A stretch of 64,000 nt of DNA from Geoanaerobacter sp964528055 (GTDB lineage Bacteria > Desulfobacterota > Desulfuromonadia > Geobacterales > DSM-12255), in assembly GCA_964528055.1 (NCBI GenBank), contig CAZGQM010000006.1, positions 1 through 64,000 of the forward strand. Reading direction: 5' to 3'. Every line of letters begins with the position of its first letter. The stretch's first letter is position 1. Shown here one piece after another: positions 43,871 to 53,288 of this stretch. The notes under the pieces are model-generated. The model was given only the letters and a program-made list of their open reading frames with translations, had not been told where the DNA came from and did no database searches. A program made the position numbers and the translations under genes.

Positions 43871-46039
43871 GTGCTTCGCTCCTTTGTCCTCGCCAGCATA
43901 GTTACTCTGACTCTGACATCCCTGCCTGCCGCCGGCATGAAGGCAGAGCTGTACCCACTTCCCAACGATACCCTCTCTTTTGCAGCCGCAAAATTGCGGG
44001 GGAGAGAGTACAAGGTTGCCTTCAATCTCGCAGAGACAGCCCCCGCAAGCGGAGCAAGAGACTTTATCGCCGGAGTTGCAGCATTCAGGGCGAACGAGTG
44101 GCAGGATGCGGCCCGTTATCTTTCCTCTTCCACTAAATCCTTTAGCATGCTGGCAGACTATTCTCTCTATTTTCAGGCTCAAGCCCTTAATAACCTGAAT
44201 CGGCCAGACGACGCCTTGATACCTCTCCAGGTAATCCAGAAGAACCACAGGGAGAGTCCGACTCACCGACCGGCAGTACTTCTCATTGCAGAAATCCAGT
44301 ACGCTCGCAAGGATTATCCGGCTGCCCTGGTAGCCTACCAGAAGTTCATCGAATCCTATCCATCAGGCAGGGACTCACTTTTCGCACAGCAGAGGCTTGC
44401 ACTCTGTCGCGAAGCCATGGGAGATGCCACTTCCGCTGTAAAGATTCTGCGAAATCTCTGGCTTACCAGCCCTGCCTCTCCCTTGGCATCAAAGACAGAA
44501 GAAGAGCTCAAGCGCATTGCCTCAACCGGAGTACCAGCCGCATCTTACACTGCCGATGAACTCTATCACCGTGGAGTTACCCTCTTAGAGCTGAAGAAGT
44601 TCTCTGCAGCCGTAACAGCATTCAAGGCTGTTCCACGGGAAGGACAGAGCCGTGAATTCGTGACCCGTCTTGACCTTAAAAACGGTCAGGCTCTCTATCG
44701 CTCACGACATTACAAAGAAGCGGAACAGATTTTCAGCCGGATCTCATCAATCGAGTCTGCCTCAACCATAGCCGCTGAAGCGACCTATTGGCTGGCCCGC
44801 TGCAAAGACAGAAACGACCAGCATGATGAGGCTGTCTCAAAATTCCTTCAGGTAGCCGATCGCTGGCCGAAAGCCGATGAATCGGACAACGCCCTACTGG
44901 AAGCAGCATATATAAGGAAATCCCAAAAGCGGTGGGGAGAGGTAAGGATTAATATCCAGCGCCTTCTCTCCAGTTACCCAGAGACGACTCTGAAACCGCT
45001 CGCCTGGTGGGAAGGTGGCTGGAGTGCCTATCAGTCAGGCGACTGGCAGACAGCCAGCTACTATTTAAGAAAACTCGCGGAGAACAATGAATATCGGGAC
45101 AAAGCGCTTTACTGGCTTTCCAGATCAGAGGCTGCATCCGGAAACAGGGTTGATGCAGAGTCGATCTACGCATCCCTGGTCAGAGAATTCCCTCTCAGCT
45201 ATTACTCCCTAATATCCCGGCAGGAACAGAAGGGGGAAGAGGGATCCCCCTCCTTTGACCCCCAAAACGGGCTCCCCAGGCTCGGGAATGAAACAATCGG
45301 CACCCTCCCTCTTCCGCCAAACTTCCTACGCGTCAAAGCCTTGATAAGTTGCGGGCTCAACGATGAGGCACGTAAAGAGCTGGCCGCTTTCAAGGGAAAA
45401 TCAACTGATACAGCAAAGCTTCTGGGAGCTGCCCGTCTCTATCTTGAGATGGACGACTTCAACGGTGCATACAATCTGGTCAGGCGAGAGCCCACCAGAT
45501 TATCCCTTAAAGAGGGTCGCCAGACCCTCGCACTCCAGTTTCAACTCCCATTTTTCGAGACAGCAAACAGGTATGCAGATGCACATGGCCTCCCTCTGCC
45601 CCTGGTCTATGCAGTAATTCGTGCGGAGAGCAGTTTTTCTCCAGTTGCGGTCTCACCAGTCGGAGCGGTAGGACTTATGCAACTCATGCCGGCCACTGCA
45701 GCGCAGATTGAAGGAGCCGGCAAGGAGGGGAATTTAACCGACAGATTGACTCTCCCTGAAAAGAACATAAGCTACGGCACAAAACATATGAAAGACCTCA
45801 TACTCATGTATAATGCCGATCTTATTTCTGTAATCGCATCCTACAATGCCGGAGCCGGCGCGGTAAACCGCTGGCGGCGGGACTTCGGCACCTTCCCATC
45901 AGCAGAATTCATCGAGCAGATCCCCTATGGTGAGACCAGAGAGTATGTGAAACAGGTACTCGCCTCTACCGCCATCTACGCACAGCTGTATAACCTTCCC
46001 CTAAAAGGCACGAAAATTCCCTTGCCCGCGAAACCGTAA
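43871..46039 (+). CDS. slt: Soluble lytic murein transglycosylase (Slt type)
   Basis: This secreted protein cleaves peptidoglycan strands. A signal peptide (RSFVLASIVTLTLTSLPAAG) opens the reading from GTG 43871. A long helical, TPR-like superhelix (about 30-560) is followed by the SLT catalytic domain with VIRAESSFSPVAVSPVGAVGLMQLMPAT, where the first Glu is catalytic, and SYNAGAGAVNRWRR. The total is about 722 residues. The frame stays open upstream to a TTG at 43790, but a TAGTAT -10-like box lies inside that part, so the short start is preferred. Start remains uncertain. Confidence 0.9.
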   Translation: MLRSFVLASIVTLTLTSLPAAGMKAELYPLPNDTLSFAAAKLRGREYKVAFNLAETAPASGARDFIAGVAAFRANEWQDAARYLSSSTKSFSMLADYSLYFQAQALNNLNRPDDALIPLQVIQKNHRESPTHRPAVLLIAEIQYARKDYPAALVAYQKFIESYPSGRDSLFAQQRLALCREAMGDATSAVKILRNLWLTSPASPLASKTEEELKRIASTGVPAASYTADELYHRGVTLLELKKFSAAVTAFKAVPREGQSREFVTRLDLKNGQALYRSRHYKEAEQIFSRISSIESASTIAAEATYWLARCKDRNDQHDEAVSKFLQVADRWPKADESDNALLEAAYIRKSQKRWGEVRINIQRLLSSYPETTLKPLAWWEGGWSAYQSGDWQTASYYLRKLAENNEYRDKALYWLSRSEAASGNRVDAESIYASLVREFPLSYYSLISRQEQKGEEGSPSFDPQNGLPRLGNETIGTLPLPPNFLRVKALISCGLNDEARKELAAFKGKSTDTAKLLGAARLYLEMDDFNGAYNLVRREPTRLSLKEGRQTLALQFQLPFFETANRYADAHGLPLPLVYAVIRAESSFSPVAVSPVGAVGLMQLMPATAAQIEGAGKEGNLTDRLTLPEKNISYGTKHMKDLILMYNADLISVIASYNAGAGAVNRWRRDFGTFPSAEFIEQIPYGETREYVKQVLASTAIYAQLYNLPLKGTKIPLPAKP

Positions 46040-46130
46040 GAAGCATTCCGTAATCACACCACTGATATTTGCATTTCTTCATTGACCGGGTATCGTTACT
46101 GGCATATCTTCTACACGTCAGGAGGGGACC

Positions 46131-47219
46131 ATGGCCAAGAAGATCTTCATTGCTGCAACCGGTCAGAATTGCGGAAAGACCACCGTGAGCGTCTCGCTCA
46201 TGCATCTTGCGCGCAAGAAATACGACCGGATAGGATTCATAAAGCCGATCGGGCCGAAGATTGAAGCCTACAACAATATGATGCTTGATATGGACGCGGT
46301 TCTCATGGCAAGGACCTACGGACTTGAGGATGATTTAGCGCTGATGAATCCGGTCCCGCTTCACCGCGGCTTTACCAAGGAGTTTCTAGACGGAAAGATC
46401 GACGGGAGATTGCTCGCTGAGAGGATAATCAAAGCGGTGGAACTGCTGGACAGGAAGAATGACCTCCTGATCATTGAAGGTGCCGGACATGGAGGGGTCG
46501 GATCGGTAGTCGGCCTCAACAATGCCTACGTTGCCAACCTCGTGGAAGCCCCTGTAATGATAGTTACCGGCAGCGGCATAGGGAACGTCATCGATGCCGT
46601 TCACCTGAACCTTGCCCTTCACCAGCGGGAGCAGGCTGATGTCAGAATGATAATGACAAACAAATTATTATCTGAAAAACGTGATGTTACACTAAAGTAT
46701 TTAAAGAGAGCCTTTAATTATTCCGTTGAGGTTTCAGGTGGGTTCAACTACTCCCCCATACTTGCAAACCCTACCCTCGCCCACATCTCCAAACTCCTCA
46801 AGCTCACGATTAACGGGGACCCGAATGCGCGCAACCGGATCATCCATCACATCCAGCTGGGAGCTGCCTCATCGCAGAAGGTTGTGGACGGATTGATGGA
46901 GTCGACGCTGCTGATCGTCACCAGTTCACGGGACGAACTGATAGTGACCCTCTCTTCGCTCTACAATATACCGAGCTGGAAGGAGAAGATAGCAGGCATC
47001 GTCATTGCCGGGCATGCGCCGGTCTCCATGATCAGCCAGGAGATCCTTGACGGGAGTTCCATCCCCTATATCAGGGTGTTGGAAACCACTGCCAATGTCT
47101 TCACCGCCCTCACCGAGGATGTCTCCAAGATCACCGCCGAAGACCAGGAAAAGCTCGCCTGGATACAGTCTAACGCCGAACACGACATAGATTTCGATAT
47201 GATCGACAGTATATTCTAG
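46131..47219 (+). CDS. BioD/AAA_26-type P-loop protein with DRTGG-like domain
   Basis: This 362-residue protein has a BioD-like P-loop domain with TGQNCGKTT (residues 10-18), FIKPIGP, IIEGAGHGGVGSV and IVTGSGIGNVIDA, and a C-terminal DRTGG-like domain. The same pair makes up the N-terminal part of long phosphate acetyltransferases, yet no acetyltransferase domain follows here. Stand-alone forms are of unknown function, probably nucleotide-binding regulators. GGAGGGGACC precedes the ATG. It faces the DUF4139 gene with 56 bp between the ends. Confidence 0.8.
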   Translation: MAKKIFIAATGQNCGKTTVSVSLMHLARKKYDRIGFIKPIGPKIEAYNNMMLDMDAVLMARTYGLEDDLALMNPVPLHRGFTKEFLDGKIDGRLLAERIIKAVELLDRKNDLLIIEGAGHGGVGSVVGLNNAYVANLVEAPVMIVTGSGIGNVIDAVHLNLALHQREQADVRMIMTNKLLSEKRDVTLKYLKRAFNYSVEVSGGFNYSPILANPTLAHISKLLKLTINGDPNARNRIIHHIQLGAASSQKVVDGLMESTLLIVTSSRDELIVTLSSLYNIPSWKEKIAGIVIAGHAPVSMISQEILDGSSIPYIRVLETTANVFTALTEDVSKITAEDQEKLAWIQSNAEHDIDFDMIDSIF

Positions 47220-47275
47220 GTGCCTACCCTTTTCCCTTTGGAACCTGCATGAATCCGTCAATCATAGGTTATATA

Positions 47276-48928
47276 CTATAACCCAATTATCTCACGATCC
47301 TTTGGGTACTCTACCTGGATGCCGAAGGTAAGCTCTTTCTTCTCTCCCGCCTTGAGCAACGATCTCCAGGTTACTCTGCCGTCACTCCCGAACTCTTCCG
47401 GTTTGATAGACGGATCTTCCAGGGAGACTTTGATCTCCTCATCACCGGCCACCGGTAACTGGTCATGCAGGGTGAGCGTCAGTGGCTCCTTTCGGAAGTT
47501 GGTCAGTTCAATTCGATAACGGTAACTGACGCGGTTCTTGCCGAATACCCCCGCCTCTTTGTGCTGCTTTAGCTCTTCGCGTTTGACCGTCACCTGATCG
47601 TCCGAGCCAAAGTAAAGATCAAACTTCTCTCCAACGGCAACCTTCCTCAACTGAGAACTTCCGGTGAAAGTATTTCCGGCAAACGTGCTGACCTTGCCCG
47701 GCAGGAGCGGATAAGCGGCCCGGTTGACGATCTCCGACTTGCGGAAAACGAGCGGCGAGAGTTTAGGAATCGCCACGAACTCCATGCTTACCGGGAGCTG
47801 TTCGATGGCCACTACAGAGGCATGCTGGGTGCCGTCGGAGGGTATATCGAGCGGACGGGGGATGTGAAAGGCAACTGAGGATTGCTCATCACTGATCTGG
47901 GCTGTCTCAAAAGTCGTAATCACTTCTTTGTCGAGTGCCCGCCCGACCATCTTCTTCCCGACCAAGGCGAATCCGTCAGAACCTGCGCCGGCGGCTTCAT
48001 ACACCATTGGCGACGCCATTCGATGCTGCGGACGGGGAAATGCTATCTGCCAAGGATACAGTTCCGGTGGAGCGCCGCCGGAAGCAGGCCGGGCAGTGGA
48101 AAGGGTCAAATCGACATTATTCCAGTCCTCGCCTGTCTGCTGACGCACCATTGCCCGGAAGGTCAACTCGGCAGTTTTGGCATCAGCTGCCATACGGACA
48201 TCATAGGAAGGGGCCCAGCCAGCCCGTGGAATTACCGAAGAAAGTTCGAGCGTCAGACTCCCTTCACGCGTGACATCTATCATCACCTCAACGGTTTTTG
48301 TCTCTTTGCGGCTCGAACCGGTCGATTCTTCCTTTTGACGGCGCAGCGAATCGATCTTCTCCTTGATACCCCTCTTCTCTCTCTCGATGTCGAGGATCTG
48401 TTCTTCAACCCTGGTCACTCCTGTGCCGATAAATCCGGCTGCATCCTGCAGCTCTGCCGAAGTGGGGCGACCTATTGCCAGTTCCTTGGAAATGCGCTCC
48501 CCCCAGGCTACACGGATCGATTCAAGAAACGTTTTTTGTGAGGAGAGTCCCCCCTTCTTGGCGTCCAGCAGTTCGGATCGATACTCCAGACCTCTGATTT
48601 CCTCGTCTAGCGCATTAACGCGTTTCTCGCCACTCTGCTCCAGAAAGGCCCGTTTGACCTCCAGACCCACGATAGTAATCCCGTCCCCCCCTTTTCCTTG
48701 AACCCGAACCGAATCATCCTGAATCAGTGTGGGGAGGTTGTCGAAGGTGATCAGATAATTGCCTGGTTTGAGAGTGAGAGAGGCAGATCGGGAGGTCAGG
48801 GCCCGGTCGGGATACACGGTTACAGCGGTAATGCGGGAGGAGGCCGACATCCGTTTCAGATCAGCGGAGAAGGCAAGGGCCGGCAGAAGCAGGAGAGTCA
48901 TACATAGCACATAGCGAAAGATCTTCAT
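47276..48928 (-). CDS. Secreted DUF4139/DUF4140 (mucoidy-inhibitor-like) protein
   Basis: This 550-residue protein has a signal peptide (MKIFRYVLCMTLLLLPALAFSA). An N-terminal DUF4140-like strand (ITAVTVYPDRALTSRSA) is followed by a coiled coil (about 130-230). A C-terminal beta-rich DUF4139 domain starts with TLELSSVIPRAGWAPSYDVRM and ends LTFGIQVEYPKDREI. The related MuiA group was named for suppression of mucoidy in Shigella; the molecular role is unknown. The ATG at 48928 has AGGAG 7 nt upstream; longer in-frame starts to 49057 have no signal peptide at the front. Single gene on its strand. Confidence 0.85.
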   Translation of the reverse strand: MKIFRYVLCMTLLLLPALAFSADLKRMSASSRITAVTVYPDRALTSRSASLTLKPGNYLITFDNLPTLIQDDSVRVQGKGGDGITIVGLEVKRAFLEQSGEKRVNALDEEIRGLEYRSELLDAKKGGLSSQKTFLESIRVAWGERISKELAIGRPTSAELQDAAGFIGTGVTRVEEQILDIEREKRGIKEKIDSLRRQKEESTGSSRKETKTVEVMIDVTREGSLTLELSSVIPRAGWAPSYDVRMAADAKTAELTFRAMVRQQTGEDWNNVDLTLSTARPASGGAPPELYPWQIAFPRPQHRMASPMVYEAAGAGSDGFALVGKKMVGRALDKEVITTFETAQISDEQSSVAFHIPRPLDIPSDGTQHASVVAIEQLPVSMEFVAIPKLSPLVFRKSEIVNRAAYPLLPGKVSTFAGNTFTGSSQLRKVAVGEKFDLYFGSDDQVTVKREELKQHKEAGVFGKNRVSYRYRIELTNFRKEPLTLTLHDQLPVAGDEEIKVSLEDPSIKPEEFGSDGRVTWRSLLKAGEKKELTFGIQVEYPKDREIIGL

Positions 48929-49181
48929 CGATATACTCCTATAAAGCATGCTGAACTGATATTTAGATGATGAGAGTGACATGAGAGCATGACAGTTCGT
49001 GAGAGGCAATGGATTGTGTATATCGAAATGACTTTCCTGGCGCAACATAATTATCAAAAATTCATTACTAAAACATCATGCTTTGGCAACATGCTTATAT
49101 CAATGGGAAACATCCCATTACCTGTCTGTCTCACACTTTAATCATTTAGCACACATTCAATGACGTTGCGTCAGCAGGAGA

Positions 49182-49829
49182 TCAACGGGGGGTGTCGGTG
49201 AGGAGCTGGTCGGGCAGTTCGTTGGCGTCGCCCTGATGATGGGGGAAATGGCGCGACAGTTCTGTTCCGCACTTAGCGATCACGCTGCAGAGGGCGTCGC
49301 ACCCCTTGCCCGTTGCCAGGCCTTCGGCAAGCTCGCCTGCCATCACCTGCCAGGATGTCGGGTCGATCCGTTCGTTTATCCCCCGGTCGCCCAGTATCCA
49401 GACCTTTCTCTCAAGCATCGACATAAATATCAATACCCCGGTTTCATGTCTGGTACGGTAGAGTCCCTTTTCAAAGAAGGCACGAACCGCACGCTGATGC
49501 ACCTCCTCGGCGATTCGCCGTCTTCCTGCAAAGGGGAGCTTGAGACGCGGGAATCTTTGGACCAGAAACCTGCCCGGGATAAAAAACAGCATGGCCATAG
49601 GTATATATGACCAGATCGTGACATGCTCAGTCAGCACTGCCAGCACCAGAGAGACCATGGTGGCGATAAACAGGGCTGCAGAGAGCTCGGCTTCAGGGTA
49701 GCGATCGCTCTCATCCACAACCATGGTGGCGATCTCACCGGAGGTATCGGCCTCTGCAGCCTGAACCGCCTGCCTGATCAGCTCCTGCTCCGCCTCGCTG
49801 AAATATTTCTCGGACTTTACTCGTTTCAC
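49182..49829 (-). CDS. TPM-domain protein, membrane-anchored
   Basis: This 215-residue protein has a TPM-fold N-terminal piece (EAEQELIRQAVQAAEADTSGEIATMVVD), two membrane spans (about 50-92), and the rest of the TPM domain (GVLIFMSMLERKVWILGDRGIN). It lies 26 nt after a second TPM gene, so the pair is likely one unit. The GTG start is preceded by GAGGGG. TPM proteins bind divalent metal and include phosphatase-like members and photosystem repair factors; the role here is unknown. Confidence 0.82.
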   Translation of the reverse strand: MKRVKSEKYFSEAEQELIRQAVQAAEADTSGEIATMVVDESDRYPEAELSAALFIATMVSLVLAVLTEHVTIWSYIPMAMLFFIPGRFLVQRFPRLKLPFAGRRRIAEEVHQRAVRAFFEKGLYRTRHETGVLIFMSMLERKVWILGDRGINERIDPTSWQVMAGELAEGLATGKGCDALCSVIAKCGTELSRHFPHHQGDANELPDQLLTDTPR

Positions 49830-49855
49830 CCCTTACCCCTCATATTTCAAGGAGA

Positions 49856-50743
49856 TCACCAGTCACCTGATGCTCCGCCGCCGCCAAAGTCACCGCCCCC
49901 TCCACCGAAGTCGCCACCTCCACTGAAACCTCCGCCGCCACCGAACATGCCGCCGATATAAGGGCCGCCCCACCCTCCGCCACCGCCGCTGCCAAAGAGA
50001 AAGACGATAATGAGACCTATCAGGAACCCGGCCACTGCAAGGCCAGCCAGTACCGCAATCCCAAGACCGGGGAAACTCAGGAACCCCACAAGCGGAAGCC
50101 CGACAGCGCCGGCAATGCCGCCGAGGAAGCGGGAGATCGAGCCGAGAAAGACGACCACAACCAGGAAAAAGAGCATCAGGGTGAACGATGGGTGGAACCC
50201 CCTCTTCCCCTGGCGGATGTCGCCGCTCTTCTTCTGCGCCTTGTACTCCCCCGTAACTGTCGACGCAATGGCCTCCACACCGGCAATCACGCCTTTGTCA
50301 TACTCCCCCTTCTTCATCAGGGGGACCATCTCGTCGCGGATTATCCGACCGGAGACAAGGTCGGTAAGCGTCCCCTCCAACCCCCTCCCCACCTCTATCC
50401 TCACCTTTTTTTCCTGTTTGGCGATGAGCAGGATCGCACCGTTGTCAAACCCCTTCTGTCCGACCTTCCAGGCCTCTGCCACGCGGATGGAGAACTGTTC
50501 AATCGGCTCACCTGCAAGCGTCGGAACCGTAAGCACCACCACCTGTGTGGAGTCTTTTCTCTCAAGTTCGGCGAGACGGCTGTCGAGTTCCTGCAGTGCA
50601 GAAAGCGACAGGATACCGGCATAGTCGTTCACTCGTCCCTGTAGCTGCGGAAGATCAAGGCTGAAGGCTGCGCTCTGCAGGAGTACGAGTATGGAAATAA
50701 GTAGGAAACCGATTCTTGATGTCATTGGATACCGTACTCGCAT
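49856..50743 (-). CDS. TPM-domain protein with Gly-rich C terminus
   Basis: This 295-residue protein has a signal peptide, a TPM domain (about 30-165, with VVVLTVPTLAGEP, NGAILLIAK and VRIEVGRGLEG) and two membrane spans (about 188-245). A Gly-rich tail (about 250-295) ends FGGGGGDFGGGGASGDW. The layout is the YgcG type, in which the TPM domain is extracytoplasmic and the tail low-complexity. A start at the second ATG (50725) would give a tighter signal peptide. It precedes the other TPM gene by 26 nt. Confidence 0.85.
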   Translation of the reverse strand: MRVRYPMTSRIGFLLISILVLLQSAAFSLDLPQLQGRVNDYAGILSLSALQELDSRLAELERKDSTQVVVLTVPTLAGEPIEQFSIRVAEAWKVGQKGFDNGAILLIAKQEKKVRIEVGRGLEGTLTDLVSGRIIRDEMVPLMKKGEYDKGVIAGVEAIASTVTGEYKAQKKSGDIRQGKRGFHPSFTLMLFFLVVVVFLGSISRFLGGIAGAVGLPLVGFLSFPGLGIAVLAGLAVAGFLIGLIIVFLFGSGGGGGWGGPYIGGMFGGGGGFSGGGDFGGGGGDFGGGGASGDW

Positions 50744-50773
50744 GTCAAAGACTCTGAAGCTGGAGGAGTATCA

Positions 50774-51955
50774 TCATGACTGCATGCTCTCGTAGATGGA
50801 GGCAAAGATATGTTCGATATTGAAAAACGTGGAAAGCATGACCGGATCGAAATGCATTGTCGGCCGTATCCTCTGGTCCCCCTCGTGAAAGACGCGGATA
50901 ACCTCTGCGTGGCTGTACGCCTCCTTGTAACTCCGCCGGGAGCGGAGTGCGTCATAGACGTCGGCAATCTTGACGATACGTCCGGCAATGGGTATCAACT
51001 CCCCTTTCAGACCAAATGGATACCCGCTGCCATCCCAGTTTTCGTGATGGGCAATGGCGATCTCCCGTGCCACCTGAAGCCTCGGCGATTCACCGAGAAT
51101 CTGCTCGCCGAATACCGGGTGCATCTTCATCAAATCCATCTCGGTGTCGTCAAGTGGCCCCTTCTTCAGAAGGATAGAGGCCGGGATCTTCATCTTTCCC
51201 ACATCGTGCATCTGCGCAGAATAGGAGATTGCATCCACCAAATCGGTCGATAACCCCATGTTGGCTGCCAGTGCGGCAGCATAGCGGTTTACCCTGAGGA
51301 TGTGGGCCCCCGTATACTCCTCGGCCGCCTCGCAGGCCCTTGCCAGTGCCTCGATGGTGTATTTGAAGGCCTGTTCGGTCTCCCGTACCTCGCTCGAAAG
51401 GGCCACCAGAGAGGCTATCAGAACTGCAAGGCCATGCAGTACCGTAGCATCGTACTCAGTGGCACTACCGGGATAGTTGAAACCGGTGATACTCCCTACA
51501 GGTTCTCCGCTGATCCGACAGGTAACGAAGTTGTGTATCGCCCCTCCGACGAAGCGACGTACGGCCTCGGGAAACTCCCCCTGAAAGGCATCCACACTTG
51601 CGCAGCGTTCAGACCAGTTGACTGCTGTCAGATCGCTCTTTGCCTCGGCCAGCGCCAGTCCGATCCCGTATCCTGAAGCAGGATCGATGTGCAGCTCTTC
51701 CGAACCCTCTATCAATTGGTCAGGCATCAGATGAAAGACGCGTCCCCGTGAAGGAGCACCGGTTTTCTCTTCAAAGGCTATAAGGATACATGCCGGCCCG
51801 CGCTTGCCCTTACCGCCGAGAACCTTGCCGATTGATTCGGTGTAAAGCTCTCCATTGCTGAAACTGTGGCAGCAGATCCGCTGCAGTGTGCTCTCGGTGA
51901 AGCGAAGCAGGTCCTGCGTCTGTCGAAGAGCCATTTCACAGCGTTCAAGCGGCAT
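50774..51955 (-). CDS. HD-GYP-domain protein with GAF-like N domain
   Basis: This 393-residue protein has a GAF-like sensory region (about 60-200) and a C-terminal HD-GYP phosphodiesterase domain. The domain shows HDVGKMKIP and HHENWDGSGYPFGLKGE, which are the metal and GYP motifs complete, so it is probably active against c-di-GMP or a related dinucleotide. No receiver domain is present. The ATG at 51955 has AAGGAG 7 nt upstream. It is read away from lgt with which it shares a 111-bp control region. Confidence 0.92.
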   Translation of the reverse strand: MPLERCEMALRQTQDLLRFTESTLQRICCHSFSNGELYTESIGKVLGGKGKRGPACILIAFEEKTGAPSRGRVFHLMPDQLIEGSEELHIDPASGYGIGLALAEAKSDLTAVNWSERCASVDAFQGEFPEAVRRFVGGAIHNFVTCRISGEPVGSITGFNYPGSATEYDATVLHGLAVLIASLVALSSEVRETEQAFKYTIEALARACEAAEEYTGAHILRVNRYAAALAANMGLSTDLVDAISYSAQMHDVGKMKIPASILLKKGPLDDTEMDLMKMHPVFGEQILGESPRLQVAREIAIAHHENWDGSGYPFGLKGELIPIAGRIVKIADVYDALRSRRSYKEAYSHAEVIRVFHEGDQRIRPTMHFDPVMLSTFFNIEHIFASIYESMQS

Positions 51956-52004
51956 TAGCGCACTCCTTAAACATTGCACTGCGCAGAAAGGTACTCCGAG
52001 CGGA

Positions 52005-52033
52005 TTGACTGACGTAAGGTTTGCTGTTACTGT
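52005..52033 (+). promoter_or_regulatory. Sigma70-type promoter of lgt
   Basis: TTGACT (52005-52010), 17 bp, TACTGT (52028-52033). The -10 box is weak. It lies 34 bp before the lgt ATG. Confidence 0.4.
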
Positions 52034-52066
52034 ATCCGGTCATCAGAAGTTTTAAGAGAGGAATCC

Positions 52067-52846
52067 ATGCCCTTCCCCGCCATAGACCCGGTGTTTCTCC
52101 GCATCGGCCCACTTGAATTCCGCTGGTACGGTTTGATGTATATAATCGCCTTCATGGCCGGCTATCACGTGATAAAGTGGGCAGTCAATCAGCGCAATCT
52201 CCCGCTGTCAAAGGACGACGTTGCAGACCTTGTGTTTACTATTGCCCTTGGAATCATCCTGGGGGGGAGATGCGGCTACATACTCTTCTACAACCTCCCC
52301 TTCTATTTGGCCAATCCTCTCAGGATCTTTGCGGTATGGGAAGGGGGGATGGCGTTCCATGGCGGTTTTCTGGGCTCGATCGTGGCGGGCTTCCTGTTCA
52401 GCAGGAAGCGGAAACTTGATTTCCTCGCCATCGCTGACCTGGTGACCCTTACCGTGCCTATCGGGCTTTTGTTTGGCCGGATCGGCAACTTTATCAACGG
52501 CGAACTTTACGGCAGGGTTACGGCTGTCCCATGGGGCGTAATCTTTCCAGGAGGAGGACCACTTCCACGGCATCCGTCGCAACTGTACGAGGCATTTCTG
52601 GAAGGGCCTGTCGCTCTGTGTATAATCTTCCTTGTTTGGCGGATGAAACGCCCGTCAGGCACGGTTCTCTGGAGTTTCTTTGTCGTCTACGGTCTTTTCC
52701 GTTCATCTGTCGAGTTCTTTAGGGAACCCGATCAACAGATAGGCTTCATCGGAGGCGTTCTCTCCATGGGGCAAATCCTGAGCATTCCGATGATCCTGAT
52801 AGGTACAGGCATGATATTGCATCTGAACCGGCAGAAATCCACATAA
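52067..52846 (+). CDS. lgt: Phosphatidylglycerol-prolipoprotein diacylglyceryl transferase
   Basis: This 259-residue membrane enzyme attaches diacylglycerol to the lipobox cysteine of prolipoproteins. It has about seven spans, the HGGFLG and IRWYGL-like (FRWYGLMY) segments, and the signature GRIGNFINGELYG with the essential arginine. Length is normal. AGAGAGGAATCC precedes the ATG. It ends 2 nt from the end of the convergent anti-sigma gene, with no visible terminator between them. Lipoprotein substrates are encoded in this window at 59043 and 60767. Confidence 0.97.
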   Translation: MPFPAIDPVFLRIGPLEFRWYGLMYIIAFMAGYHVIKWAVNQRNLPLSKDDVADLVFTIALGIILGGRCGYILFYNLPFYLANPLRIFAVWEGGMAFHGGFLGSIVAGFLFSRKRKLDFLAIADLVTLTVPIGLLFGRIGNFINGELYGRVTAVPWGVIFPGGGPLPRHPSQLYEAFLEGPVALCIIFLVWRMKRPSGTVLWSFFVVYGLFRSSVEFFREPDQQIGFIGGVLSMGQILSIPMILIGTGMILHLNRQKST

Positions 52847-52848
52847 AT

Positions 52849-53274
52849 CTACCGCAACTTCTTTATCATCTCCAGGACATTGCCACCTACAAGATTCCGG
52901 TAACATACGGAATCCATCAGCGATTTTATCAGAAAAATCCCCCGCCCCCGGTCCTCCAGAATTTCATTGTCAGGGGCAGGGATGTTATTGATGTCAAAAC
53001 CCTGCCCGCTGTCATGCACCTGGATAACCAGTTCATCCTCTGAAAAGAAGATCACGATACGGACCATCTTGTCGGGGTCATTGATATTGGCATGCCTGAT
53101 GGCATTGACCATTGCCTCGGTCAACACCAGATTGATGTGATACGCTAGAGTCTCACGATCACCGGAGTACCTGTACAGTTCATTGGCAATATCCTCGCCA
53201 ATCTTGCCGATCAGGCTCAGGTAGCGGGTCTGATTGGGAACCTTTATGTCAACCTGGATCTTTTTCCCGTCCAT
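52849..53274 (-). CDS. Anti-sigma regulatory factor, HATPase (RsbW-like)
   Basis: This 141-residue serine kinase-type protein has a GHKL ATPase fold with EAMVNAIRHAN (N box), DSGQGFD (G1) and EDRGRGIFLIKSLMD (G2). RsbW/SpoIIAB proteins phosphorylate a STAS partner and hold a sigma factor or other target. The STAS partner gene lies 14 nt upstream. No sigma gene is seen nearby, so the target may be elsewhere or may be a non-sigma output as known in other bacteria. Confidence 0.92.
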   Translation of the reverse strand: MDGKKIQVDIKVPNQTRYLSLIGKIGEDIANELYRYSGDRETLAYHINLVLTEAMVNAIRHANINDPDKMVRIVIFFSEDELVIQVHDSGQGFDINNIPAPDNEILEDRGRGIFLIKSLMDSVCYRNLVGGNVLEMIKKLR

Positions 53275-53288
53275 CTCTTCCCCATGTT

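Noticed and set aside
49097..49120. Hairpin AATGGGA-AACA-TCCCATT between the TPM and DUF4139 genes
   Set aside because: The 7-bp stem has no T-run after it on either strand, so a terminator call is not supported. The rest of this 253-bp gap shows no gene.
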